A stretch of DNA of 64,000 nt, from NCBI GenBank assembly GCA_021399435.1, contig JAJTUP010000047.1:186001-250000 (forward strand), written 5' to 3'. This document shows, piece after piece, positions 42,579-52,922 of this stretch (the stretch's first letter is position 1; every line of letters begins with the position of its first letter). The notes beneath the pieces were generated by a model that saw nothing but the letters and a program-made list of their open reading frames with translations, did not search any database and was not told where the DNA came from. This stretch comes from Diaporthe sp. PMI_573. Lineage: Eukaryota; Ascomycota; Sordariomycetes; Diaporthales; Diaporthaceae. The position numbers were made by a program, and so were the translations under genes.

Positions 42579-44778
42579 AGGGGTTGGATACAAAACGAAT
42601 AGGATTTCAGTGGTCAGGGACCTCTTGTATCGAAACTCCAACTTGGGAAAATGGCGCCGTGACCTTGGATCGGGTCCTGAGCTCAAGGCTTTCTTTAAAT
42701 GGAGACGTCCAGACGCTTCCTTTTGGGACCGCGGAACACCTCGAAGGGAATCATGGTTGTGCTCGAGTTGAATGGAGGGAGGCAATGCCGAAATCATGTC
42801 TGTGATTTGAAGTTTACAAAAATTGTCAAAATTGTCGTTCTTGGTTAAGACCAGAAGCAAGGTCTCATTTCAAATTCAAGCACTGGATGACTACCTAATT
42901 CAGCAATAGCACAAGATATGCACAGCTCATACTTTCCTCGTCCAATAGCGTCTATGATGAAAAAGGGAGTAGGGCTAACACTAGATGGGTTGTAGGTCCA
43001 GTCACTCGACTGGACCCACTTATTTGCTTGTCTTATCAGCCCAATGGCCTCCAATACCTCAGCAACACCATTTCGCAGCTCTGCTGCCCTTTTCCTTTCT
43101 TTTAGTTAGGCAACCATAGCTGTAAATCAACAATTCCTCATAATCAGTTTGTGCCTTTTGCCAATTCGACGTGAGGACCGTCTCTAGTGATCTTTGGTCT
43201 TCACATAATTAAACATCTCTCATTACATGGAGGCACAATCTGTGAACTCCAATCCTGGTCCCACACGTTTTCATGAGGTATTGTGCCTCCTCTCACTCTG
43301 ATGCTGGATAGACTTTCCCACTCGAATTGACAGATGTAGCCCCTGAAATATGGACGCACTCATAATAGCAGACAATGCACGACGATGTCGGGCCGCAAGT
43401 AGGAGTTAATTACCACCAGAATGGGCGTCGAGGGTACTAGAGTAAGTGCCTGTTGCAATTCCATTTTAACAGGCACAAATCAACAAAAACACTCCAAGAT
43501 CCACAATGGAATTACATTTGCGCCCCATCATTATCCTCTTTGCTAGGTTTTGCGGCACCGTCTCTGAGCCGAAATGGTGCAGTGCCAACAGAATTGAGGC
43601 AACATCGTGGTACCGAGTCTATCTTAGGTTACTGTGCCATGTATTAAGTAGGGAGACCGGATTTGACCATGCAAATGATAGGCCACTGGGTTGCGGCTGT
43701 AAGAGGTGTGCAAACCAACAAGTGCAGCGAGCCAGTAATCCTTCGTGTCCACACTAGAACATACTCTTGGCCACCGTCACGATTTTCAAATTCATGACCA
43801 AAACTGGAACTTGCACGTTCAGCACCAGCCATCCATGGTACGGTTTAGAGAACATGTCATATGTGACCCGGGGTTGCTGCAATGTGCCGCGTCGTAGTTG
43901 CAACGTGTTGGGCATCCCAACGGCCAAGGAAACCCTGTCCTCTGTCCTAACAGCCCCAGCAGACTGCAATGTCAACCATTTCCACCACAAAAAAGCATGA
44001 CTCCACAATCCCGAGATACTATAATATGTCAATATGCTGGGGATTTCACAATCCAGGTTCAGACGCCGACATTTGTTAAGGGCTGTGATACATCCTGTGG
44101 GGGCACCTGCAACCCCAATATATTACCTGCTACTTGAGAGAATTCCCGTGAGACAGCCGATCATTTCTCATCCCCTAAACAGAACTGCTGAGTTGATGCT
44201 GTAGCTCTGACAAATGCCATCGGTCATAATACGGCACCGGCATAATTTGTAGCATCCTATATGGCTCCGGGGGGGCGGGGGCGTAGCCCATAAGTCCTCA
44301 CGTGATTTCTTCTGCAATGACTAGGATCAGGAAGTTTACGTGCGCTTACCGCCTGTAGGCATCTCAGCTTTTAGATAAGTCCTCAAGCCTTGTCATTGTC
44401 ACTACCTATGATATATATCCGTAGTATCCCATGACTGCAGGTGCGGCCAAATGACATTCAAAGCCCTAATCCTATCACGAATCCCGACGTAACTATTCAT
44501 GGCTTGAAGGAGTGCCACATCCTGATTGCTCCCAGGAGCGAACAAGCTCTGAGTTCCATTTTCTTCAGATATTGACACGCTCCAATGAAAATCCTGAGTT
44601 ATTTTATTGCTATTTAGACCGACAGGCGTATTTGTCTCACTCTGACCTTCCTTGTCTCCATTGAAGACGCGTCGTTTCCTCGGCGAGTCTCGAAGTTGCC
44701 CCAATCGGACGAGGTCTTCGTTTGAATGTAGATGTACAGAATATGACGCTTGCGGTGTTCCAAACGGAGTTGTCAAGC
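42579..44778. other. Long intergenic region
   Basis: Mostly non-coding. One small Cys-rich ORF at 43506-43757 is listed separately as doubtful. A G-rich patch lies at 44266-44284. A minus-strand ORF at 44402-44800 beyond the tyrosinase stop has no recognisable content. Confidence 0.4.
43506..43757 (+). CDS. Doubtful small cysteine-rich ORF
   Basis: An 83-codon ORF from ATG 43506. It starts with a short hydrophobic stretch (LRPIIILFARF) and has seven cysteines, several clustered (GCGCKRCANQ). It could be a small secreted protein, but no homologue is recognised, the signal segment is poor and chance cannot be excluded. Confidence 0.2.
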   Translation: MELHLRPIIILFARFCGTVSEPKWCSANRIEATSWYRVYLRLLCHVLSRETGFDHANDRPLGCGCKRCANQQVQRASNPSCPH

Positions 44779-46133
44779 CTAGTAATCGCACTCGTGACAC
44801 AAAATGGAGTTGTGGAGGTCCATCACGTCCCCCACCACCTTATCCTCCCAGACCCCTAAGAGCCGGAGTACATACACCAAAGTAGTCGCCGTGTTACCGC
44901 CTTCAGAAGCTGGGTACGTCGTGTACCCACCGATCTCGTACAGGCGGCTCTCAATATCGAGATTCTGCCACCTCCACCATAGGCGGTCGATATACGCATG
45001 GTGCAGGTAGAAGAGAGGGCCGCCAGGGCTCACGTAGATGTCCTGTTCACTTTCAGACGTTATTCAAAGATGTAAAGAGCTGAAAGGGGGGGGGGGATGT
45101 ACTCCTATGGACCCTTCAACTCCTCCTCCGACACTACCGTGACCATTAGAAACATAGGCGGTTAGCATGATAAGCTGGTCAAGCATGCGCGGTGTTTTTT
45201 TATTTTATTTTTAGATCAACCCCGGGAGAAGGAAAGAATATAATAGGCTATTGAAGGGGGTCGGCCGGGCGGCCAGGGGCCGAACTTACGCCGTGTGAGG
45301 GCTTGCCCCAATGCACCAAATAGCAGCGTTTGCATAGTTTGTAAGGTTGTTAGACGTGTCTATTATACTTTCAGCGGCACCTGCCGAGTAAGTCTCATTC
45401 ACTTTGCGCTTTGGACAAAATCCCTCTGGCGTACAACTTGTCTCTGGGCCCACGGTAAGGGTGGAATTGGCGAATGGCCCGTCGGTTACGCAAAAGTCGG
45501 TACCAGTGCCATTGCCACCAAAGCCTGTGACTGGATCTAGGACAGGAGAATTGGTGTAGTTGCCTGCATCCCTTGGTCTCATCCCACCAACTACAACGTG
45601 CATTAGTAAAGTCGTAGGAACTGCAACCAGGCGGCGGTGAGTTAACGGACGTTATTGGGCCTGTGTAATTGCACTCCGTGTGCATGAGATGTTCACGAGT
45701 CTTCATAAAGAGCCTGTGCCACGGCGGAAATTGACCCTGGCATCCGTGTATTAACATTTTCATCTGCATTTCGTTCATCCATGAGAGCGAAAAAACTGAC
45801 AACAGCGTGAATTATTGGGGTCAAGTATTGGCGAACAGCCGTAAGATCATCGTGTCGATTGACAGTGCCGATAAAAGTAATCTTAGCAAGTAAGTTTCAC
45901 AGACACTATTCTGCAGCAATGTACACAGCCTTCTCCGATAAATTCATGTCCCTCCATTCTTTGATGATGTCAAGCTCAGAGTCTGCGCAGGTGGTCATGT
46001 TCCAGACCCTCGACGAGTCCGCGCGGCGAATAACTGACCCTGCTGCTAACTCTTCAGCGGCCAACAGAGCGCCGAGAACGGCAAGATGCGCATACATATT
46101 TGCAAAGTTTTGAAAGATCATGGGAGATGCCAT
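44779..46133 (-). pseudogene. Tyrosinase (type-3 copper), damaged gene
   Basis: Tyrosinases oxidise phenols, for example in melanin formation. An N-terminal signal-like segment starts at ATG 46133 (AHLAVLGALLAAEELAAG), followed by LSEKAVYIAA. Copper site A is seen in IIH, IHG and FPPWHRLFM; copper site B in PHTA and FYLHHAYIDRLWWRWQ. TNSPVLDPVTGFGGNGTG is a family signature and VVGDVMD lies near the end. Introns are clear at 45591-45650 and after 45290. Two single-base insertions break the frame (A6 at 45790-45795, CCC at 45570-45572). The acceptor expected before GHGSVGG reads ATG instead of an AG, which would cost a copper-site histidine. It is probably a pseudogene, but homopolymer assembly errors could explain part of this. 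Confidence 0.7.
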
Positions 46134-47585
46134 TTTGGAGACAATCAAAACAACATGTAAAGTGGATGAGCAAGACACGGGCTCGAGCCTTCAAGTCTAA
46201 AAGAGTGTGCAGACTGATCACCAGACGAAACAAAATATCTCGGCGACCATGAATCTATTAGTATGTGCCAGGCAAGAGTTCTTACGGAGCAGATGTCTAC
46301 GAGTCTACCCTGTGGTGTATCGCAGTCTTGTTGCGAGCTTCTCCAGCGCACCGGTGATGGATCGCAATCAACGGGTGGGCAAAATGAGACGGCAAGACTG
46401 AAAAGGGTCACGGGGACACGCGCGGCTCCGGAAAGAGGGCGGATGCCAAGCGGGAAAACTTGCCTTGTGGGCAGAAATAGGTATAAAGCCTCGTAAGACT
46501 CGATCATGATGCAACAACGTATTATCCGGATTGACTGTCACGTGGAACATCATCCTAGACCTCTCAACACACTGTCGAGTTCGACTTTGCATTGAATGTT
46601 CAATGTCACAGTAAAGCGGCAAGCTACGCATCGAATGCGTGTCGGCTGTATGCCCTAGGAAAACAAACTCTGCATACACGAATTCAACCCCCTTGCTGAC
46701 GCATCGTCTACGTGGGCGCCATTGCAACGCTGGCACAGCATATGGAGTAGCACCACTCGGTGCTATGACCTGCCTAATATATCATGGCTCCCGCAGATCT
46801 CAATAATAGCCCTCCAACCAAGTCCGTTCAATTGCATCATGAAGGCCCAACTGTTTGCGGCTGCATGTGATCAAGAGATGGACAACGTTTACTGCAATTC
46901 ACGGTCGAAGCTGAACCGCAGGGACTAGGCATGGGTCTTGGTACCTAGGTAGCCCGCAACAAGAACAGTTTGTGAAGAAAAAGAAAAGCAAATCCTGTCC
47001 TATCATCTCAACCTCGAATCGCCGTTTAGTCTCGTATTTGACCTCTATCGAATCAATATTAGATGATAGCGCATGTCCTTGGTCTCACTTGTCGATCTCT
47101 CGAGTCGCACAATCTTTGATTCGATAACCGCGAAATTAAAGACCACTAAGCATTACTGTTCTAGGGTTTATGTCACCCCAGCCGTGGGTGAGCTCTCCGC
47201 TCTGAGTCTGGCGTGGCGTAGCGAGGCAAAGTTGCCTCCACAGTCAGCTGACAAAACTCGTATTCAGAGTCCCGCCGAAGGAAGGAAGCGGAAAAGCCCA
47301 CTCGTGTTGCGCCAAATATAGCCGGCAATCCTTCGCTCAGGTCTCTGTGGCTGGGAAAATAGCTGATGGGAATGGATATAATTCCGGCTCAGTCGTTACC
47401 CATAAACATCCGGATTGGAGGCATCTTTCATCAACACATCATCGGTCAACACCACCGCGTCTTAGCTAATCTTCATCAATTACTTGCTTCGTCACGAATC
47501 CGAGCGACCAGCAACATCTGGACACACTTCTCCCTAAAAGCGCCAGCAATATTAAACCAACTTCAACTTCATCTCAACATCCGTC
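46134..47585. other. Divergent intergenic region
   Basis: No gene supported. It lies between the minus-strand tyrosinase and the plus-strand small secreted protein. A TATA-like GATATAA occurs at 47375-47381, about 205 bp before the downstream ATG. Confidence 0.4.
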
Positions 47586-48059
47586 ATGATGTACAGCAAA
47601 ACCATAATAAGCGCCGTGGCCATGGCCGCTGCCATTGCAACAGCAACCCCGGTTGAAGTTCGGCAAGAGACCTCGCCTGCTATCAATCCCTTCCCCATCA
47701 CGCTGGCCCAGCTGGCCTATTCGCACGGGCATCAGATCGTGGCGATCACGCCAACCAGGACGACTTTGGGCGACTCGTGCAACACGAACGTGAACGCGAC
47801 GCGCACTGCTGTCGTGCAGGCCCAGAACAGCCAGTACTTCTCGAACCCTCTGTGCGGGCACGAGTTCGCGCTCGAGGGCGTGACGGGCTTGACGCTTCTG
47901 TGCGCTGACAGCGCCGAGAACGGCGAGGCTGCGTCGCAGGTCACGGCTGTGGCCACCAACGGCGAGCAGACACATGAATGCGTCGACATCCCACGCAACG
48001 TCTACCCCATGTCGTGCGGTGTTGGCAGCTCAATCTGGCAGCGCTACGTCTGCCAGTGA
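47586..48059 (+). CDS. Small secreted cysteine-containing protein (157 aa)
   Basis: Intronless. ATGs at 47586 and 47589 begin a signal peptide (MMYSKTIISAVAMAAAIATA), followed by TPVEVRQ, which could be a short pro-segment. The mature part has six cysteines (in DSCNT, PLCGHE, LLCADS, HECVD, MSCGVG and YVCQ), enough for three disulfides. The last residues are IWQRYVCQ. I do not recognise a family. Size, secretion signal and even cysteine number are those of candidate effectors or small surface proteins. That role is inferred. Confidence 0.7.
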   Translation: MMYSKTIISAVAMAAAIATATPVEVRQETSPAINPFPITLAQLAYSHGHQIVAITPTRTTLGDSCNTNVNATRTAVVQAQNSQYFSNPLCGHEFALEGVTGLTLLCADSAENGEAASQVTAVATNGEQTHECVDIPRNVYPMSCGVGSSIWQRYVCQ

Positions 48060-49193
48060 GGGAGCCAGTTCAGAATGGCCAGATGCTGGTACAAGAGGGA
48101 TATTTTATGCCTTGAACACATGTACATATTATTTAATGTTCGTTAAATGTTAGGCGCCGGCTGGCACGAAATGACCAGATGACGGCTCTGTACGTCGAGG
48201 GGCAGTTGAGGAGTACTACACTATCAACATAATAGCTGCAAAAACATGAGAGCATATCAGGTATTCCTTGCACTGAACCATTCGACTGACGGCGATAGAG
48301 GTCCTCCAATTCGAAGCAGAGTGGCTGCTAGCTAGGTGCTTGTGTTGACAAGAACCAAAATATAACAGACGAGGACGTATTCCTCGTACTCACCGGGAAC
48401 TAATAAGTCAATCGTATTATTCATCTAGATCTTGACTTCAGCCGCATGTAGAAACGTGTTTATGTCCAACAGCTTGCTGGACCTAATCAGCTCCCACTTT
48501 CTTTTGCCTCACTGGACACAACTACCCAATGCCACGAATCTAGAGACCGCCCGCCCTTGGCACACACTGATCCCGAGGACATCAGTGCCGTGATCATGCC
48601 GTAGATCCTAAGTGACTACCTAAGATACCTATTCTATTACAAAATGACAGAACCAAGCCTGCAATGTCCCCTCAAATCCGAGAGGGTAATTTTGGTGTAA
48701 CCACTTGTGCATGGCAACATCACGTGTGTCAGACTGTATGGAAATAAGGCTCTGTTGTTGAAAGGCCATGGCAGAGCCGCAATCTCTCTCATCTTCTTCC
48801 CAGCTGTTTCAATTGCTAAAGGTTAATTCCCCACAGTCTCAGCACCATAGTGTCCAGCCATCCAAAAAGAGCTTCGGCTTTGGCGTGGGCGATGCTACCG
48901 CCGTTCTTGAAATGTTGGAAAGGATGGCTCGAGAAACACAGCAATATTCATGAAGCACCATGTAATTTCCAGAAGCTAATTACAAGTCGAGCTTGGGCTC
49001 ATGAGGAGTACCTAGGTATCTTATCCCAAGTCCTTCAAATCCAAGCCGACCCTGCCCGCTCTACTCAATTAAGAAATCGCGAAACGCCCTGCTGTATTCT
49101 CATCGCCGGCCTGCCACCGCGGTCGTCAAACTCCTTGCCGGCAAACCATCTCAGCTTGACAAGTTCTCACTCCATCAACCCCAGGATCACACC
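48060..49193. other. Intergenic region
   Basis: No gene supported on either strand. Confidence 0.4.
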
Positions 49194-49497
49194 CTAACAA
49201 CAGCCCACAGTCTGGACGCAGCTGTCACCTCTGCTCAGGCCAGCGCAGGCGTCCTCGTTGGCCTTGGTAGCAGTCTCGTCGAAAGTATCTGTCTTTCCGC
49301 TGACGCAAACGCCCGTGTTGCCGGTGCAGAAGAGGTTGTTGCCCTGTTGGCAGACGGAAAGGTAGTTGGCGGTCTCGTAGGTGCAAGACTGAGCGAGGCC
49401 CATTGATCCTTCGTCTTCACGGGCATAATGGAAATGAGAAACCGCCGTCCACCATGCAGGGCACGCGTGATGGCCGATCGAACGGGGCACAGTAATC
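49194..49497 (-). pseudogene. Cys-rich small secreted protein, last exon only
   Basis: After a CACACAG acceptor at about 49498 the frame reads ITVPRSIGHHACPAWWTAVS, then MGLAQSC, NYLSVCQQGNNLFCTGNTG, VCVSGKTDTFDE, and ends SCVQTVGCC. This matches the mature part of a family of small secreted Cys-rich proteins seen in plant-associated fungi. The first exon with the signal peptide should lie within about 200 bp upstream. I could not find one: the nearby ATG frames do not splice in register. Either exon 1 is degraded or my splice model is wrong. No frame breaks occur within this exon. Confidence 0.5.
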
Positions 49498-52017
49498 TGT
49501 GTGTGAGATTTATTAGATAAGGCTCTGAATCGGCCAAGGAAAACTGGGTGTACCTTCTCGATCTCTCTGGCTGCTGTGCTGAGATTTTGACTTCTGTGGA
49601 GACGTCACTTTTCCCGGTCCCTCCGGAAATAACCTCGATGGTCTCTGACATGGACAATTGGCCATCCATTAAGGTAACAGTACGCCTAATCCAAAAAACG
49701 GTTGTTATTATCATGGTACAGCAAAATACAGCGCAGATGGTATAATAGAACTACCATTGTAAGGCAACATTTTGGTGTTACGCATTAAGGAAGCCGACCC
49801 AAGGCTACTTTTAAAGCCGCGTCGCGATGAAAGCTGCTCCACCCACAGGAAATAGCATTAACTACAATTTATCCCCACCATCCATCCCCTGACTTGCTAA
49901 TTCTCAGGGTAACCCTCAAACCTTGTCCTGCTCAGTTATTCCCAGCTTGTCGAAGGGGGAAGCAGAGAAGACATAAGATATTGATACTTGTAACACCCCG
50001 GCTTGCCCACACCATCTCGAGGACCCCTGCCCATGGATCACCCCGGTTTTCTCCCACACCATCTTGAAGACCCCTGCCAAAGACACCCACCCGCCTCTCG
50101 ACAAGCTCATCGCCCAGGTTTAATGTCATTGCATTTCTGCCAACCTCGAATCATTCACGTGACAAAATCTCAGCTTTTCTGCGATACTCCGCTAATTCTG
50201 GGCATTTTTCTACCGGAGCGTTGCCCACGCGCACCCATTCCCACCGTCTTCTTCCCTCCAAACCATTTAGATGTTCACCCAATGTGACAGGCCTTTCAAG
50301 TTCGTTTGCGCAAAACTTCTGACCAGGTCGAATCCGTAGAAGGGCGACAAATGAGGCCATTCCAATTTACGGGCTCACTCGTGCTTGGTTGGCACTTGGC
50401 TGAGGCTCATTAATGCCTGTGTAGAACTTGGCTGCATAGATTTTACTCACCACAATTCTTCATTTCTTTGGAATCCCTGAAATATTGTATATTGCAGTGC
50501 TCGTGCTTCTTGAATTCTTCACACCAGGCTTCACCTCGATAATGGACATGACCACAGTTGTGAGTAATCTTATGAGCGTAAGTACCATCCTATCAATCAA
50601 GTCTGGTTGACTCACCGCATTCCATTTGCACATTGTTTTAGAAGATGTACCTCATTCAACACAGCGCAGACCTATCGGATCGTAGATAGTATTGGCGACC
50701 TCCGTCGCGCGAGGCAGTCAGGCAACGGGTATTATAAGGCAACCGCGTTGCACCATTGGCACGGGTGCACAGTGTCAGAAAATAAAAGGTCATGGGCAGA
50801 GTGCTGAGTGGCAGAGTGGCAGGGCCAAATAGCCCCTATGGGCGAATCTATTGAAGCCTAAGGGAGAAGTCTCTCTCTCTCTGAGCGCCATCGCTATGGG
50901 GACGCCACTATATCCCCGCTATTCTGGTGAGTCAGCGCCCCTTGGCACAAACGATTTCATGTGCCTCGGAGGGGGGGTTGCCAATTTTAGGCAACGCCAT
51001 TGCTTTTTCTCTCCGAGATTCTAAGACATCAACTTCATGACTGCGGCTTGGCAACTAAGAAGTCTCAAGAGTTTTGAGCTGTGCGAGACCTGGCAAGCCC
51101 CTCTTTTGACAGGAACCGCCACTGACGTAAGGGTAGATCCCAAACAGTAGGAGACTGTGCTGTAACGTGGGATTATCCTGCAAGAAGTGCCGTGCGTGAT
51201 AGTTCATGTTCCACGCAAGGGCCTAAGGCCTGTCTCTGTCGGATGCCCAGTCACTCTCTGGCCGCAATCACTTGGCGAGCTGCAGCATTCCTCATGCTGA
51301 TCATCGAGGTCCGACTTGTGCATGAGCATTGAGCACCAGAATGCACAGGTGAGGCGCGCGTCCACGCCTCTCCCTGCTAGCGGCCAGCATTGGGCCGTCT
51401 TAATCTCGACATTCAACCCACGCTGCAATACCGTCCCAGTCCAGTCGTGTATATCTACTCCAGTATCTATTCCTTCATTCCCCACAACCAGGGAAGAAGC
51501 AGAGGCGCTGAAAACCCAGCCACGCAAGTGAATTAATAGCCAGAGAAACTGACCATGCTGCTGATATAAGTAATACAGGCGATATTCCGGATGATTTGCG
51601 GGAGCATATCACAGGCGAGAGGACGTATGCCCTCTACTTGTTGTAGTATCCGGCCACGACCCCATCGAAAGCCCTGGGTATTTCCATCGCTACGGGGCCC
51701 ACTGCGTTCGTAATCCACTGGGGTTTAAAAAAAAAAGCAGTGGGCGACAGAATTGGTTGAATGAACGACCAATTCTTAGCACGAAGACGAGAAAGGTTTG
51801 AAGCAAACACATGTTAAATAGCTCCTGAGTAAACGAGTGTTGGAATTTATCTCCCATGGTCCGCTTGCCACCACATCCATGATTTCGTGATCTTCCAAAC
51901 AGGAGCCATCGCTCAATATTCCCAGCGAAATGCTGGACTTGACCAAGCTGCGATGACGAGGGCCAGTAAACCAAGGTAGCACATGGGACGATGATCAAGT
52001 CCTTGAGGTCTACCTCT
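49498..52017. other. Long intergenic region
   Basis: No gene supported. It contains a 45-bp tandem duplication (49994-50084), a CT microsatellite near 50865-50882 and an A-run at 51727-51736. Minus-strand ORFs around 51533-51998 have no recognisable content. Confidence 0.4.
49994..50084. repeat. 45-bp tandem duplication
   Basis: Two diverged copies begin CACCCCGG and continue with CCCACACCATCT, GAGGACCCCTGCC (first) or GAAGACCCCTGCC (second). They lie at 49994-50038 and 50039-50084. Confidence 0.7.
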
Positions 52018-52428
52018 TCAAAAGTCCTCGAGCTTGATCACCTCGTAAGCCGGCTCCTCGTATGGGTGAGCTCTATGAACACCATTAGTGAGACTAGAGC
52101 GAACCAACCAAAAAAAAAAAAAAAATAGAGATAAGACTCGCTTCTTCAGCGCCTCAACCGCCTTCCTAGCAACATCCTCCCCGACGCATACCGTTTCGAT
52201 TCGCACCTCAGGCACCTTCTCAATCGTGCCCACCGAACCGATATGGGGGTTCGCCGTGTCTCCCGGGCGGAATTGGCCAGTTCCGGTGCTGGAAAAGCAG
52301 CATTCGGTATATTGACCTGGGCCGGGATAGCGACCCGCCCCCGCCGCAAAGATGGCCTTCTTGCATGCCTCGGCCTCAGATAGCGGCACACGGAAGATAA
52401 GCCTGAATCTGATGGCGGCTGGTGTCAT
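52018..52428 (-). CDS. Small NIF3/YqfO-like protein
   Basis: A 113-aa protein resembling the short fungal NGG1-interacting-factor-3-like proteins, whose fold is related to CutA/GlnB; cellular role uncertain. ATG 52428 begins MTPAAIRFRLIFRVP. GAGRYPGPGQYTECCF, GTGQFRPGDTANP and HIGSVGTIEKVPEVR are strong family motifs. AHPYEEPAYEV at the end is the conserved C-terminal signature. Exons: 52428-52142 and 52072-52018 (342 nt). The only junction that keeps both conserved blocks in frame uses a GC donor (AA|GCGAGT) and a TAG acceptor. The 69-bp intron contains a 16-base homopolymer. Confidence 0.85.
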   Translation of the reverse strand: MTPAAIRFRLIFRVPLSEAEACKKAIFAAGAGRYPGPGQYTECCFSSTGTGQFRPGDTANPHIGSVGTIEKVPEVRIETVCVGEDVARKAVEALKKRVLSLFFFFFWLVRSSLTNGVHRAHPYEEPAYEVIKLEDF

Positions 52429-52544
52429 GATCCTAGGCAATCAACGGAGAAAGATAAACCTGCAGTTGTTTAGGTCTGAGGGAAATTTTCTGTCAACCTG
52501 CCCGAAAGACTCGCCTCTTCCCCAGCCCCGCACGGCACGCGACG

Positions 52545-52922
52545 TTATGGGGCAACCCCCTCACATCGGCCAACCTGAACGACCTGCCCGAGATAGTCAA
52601 CCTGCTCATCGAATTCGGCGCCAAGATTAACGCGGCCAACCCCGAAGGCCTAACAACACTACATTCGGCGGCCGTCTCGCAGAATCCCGAGTATATAAGC
52701 ATCCTGCTCACACATAGCACCGACACAGAGCACACATCAAGCTACAGATACACGCCACTTATGATAGCGATAATGCACAACAGCCATACCGTTCTAAAAC
52801 TTTTGTTAGGCAGGCGCGGCAGCCATCTAAACAGCAGTCTGCTGTCCATTATAGATGGCCACGCAGACTATGGAGACAAAGTCGATACTCGCCTTGTCTC
52901 AATTTTCCGACCTAAATGGTAA
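52545..52922 (+). pseudogene. Ankyrin-repeat protein fragment
   Basis: One plus-strand frame reads ANLNDLPEIVNLLIEFGAKI followed by NAANPEGLTTLHSAAVSQNP, EYISILLTHS, RYTPLMIAIMHNSHTVLKLL and a stop at 52920-52922. That is two to three ankyrin repeats (the LLIEFGAKINA and TPLMIA signatures). There is no start codon or upstream coding sequence. The fragment begins abruptly near the promoter of the NIF3-like gene. It is a truncated relic, possibly of a large NACHT/ankyrin gene. Confidence 0.6.
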
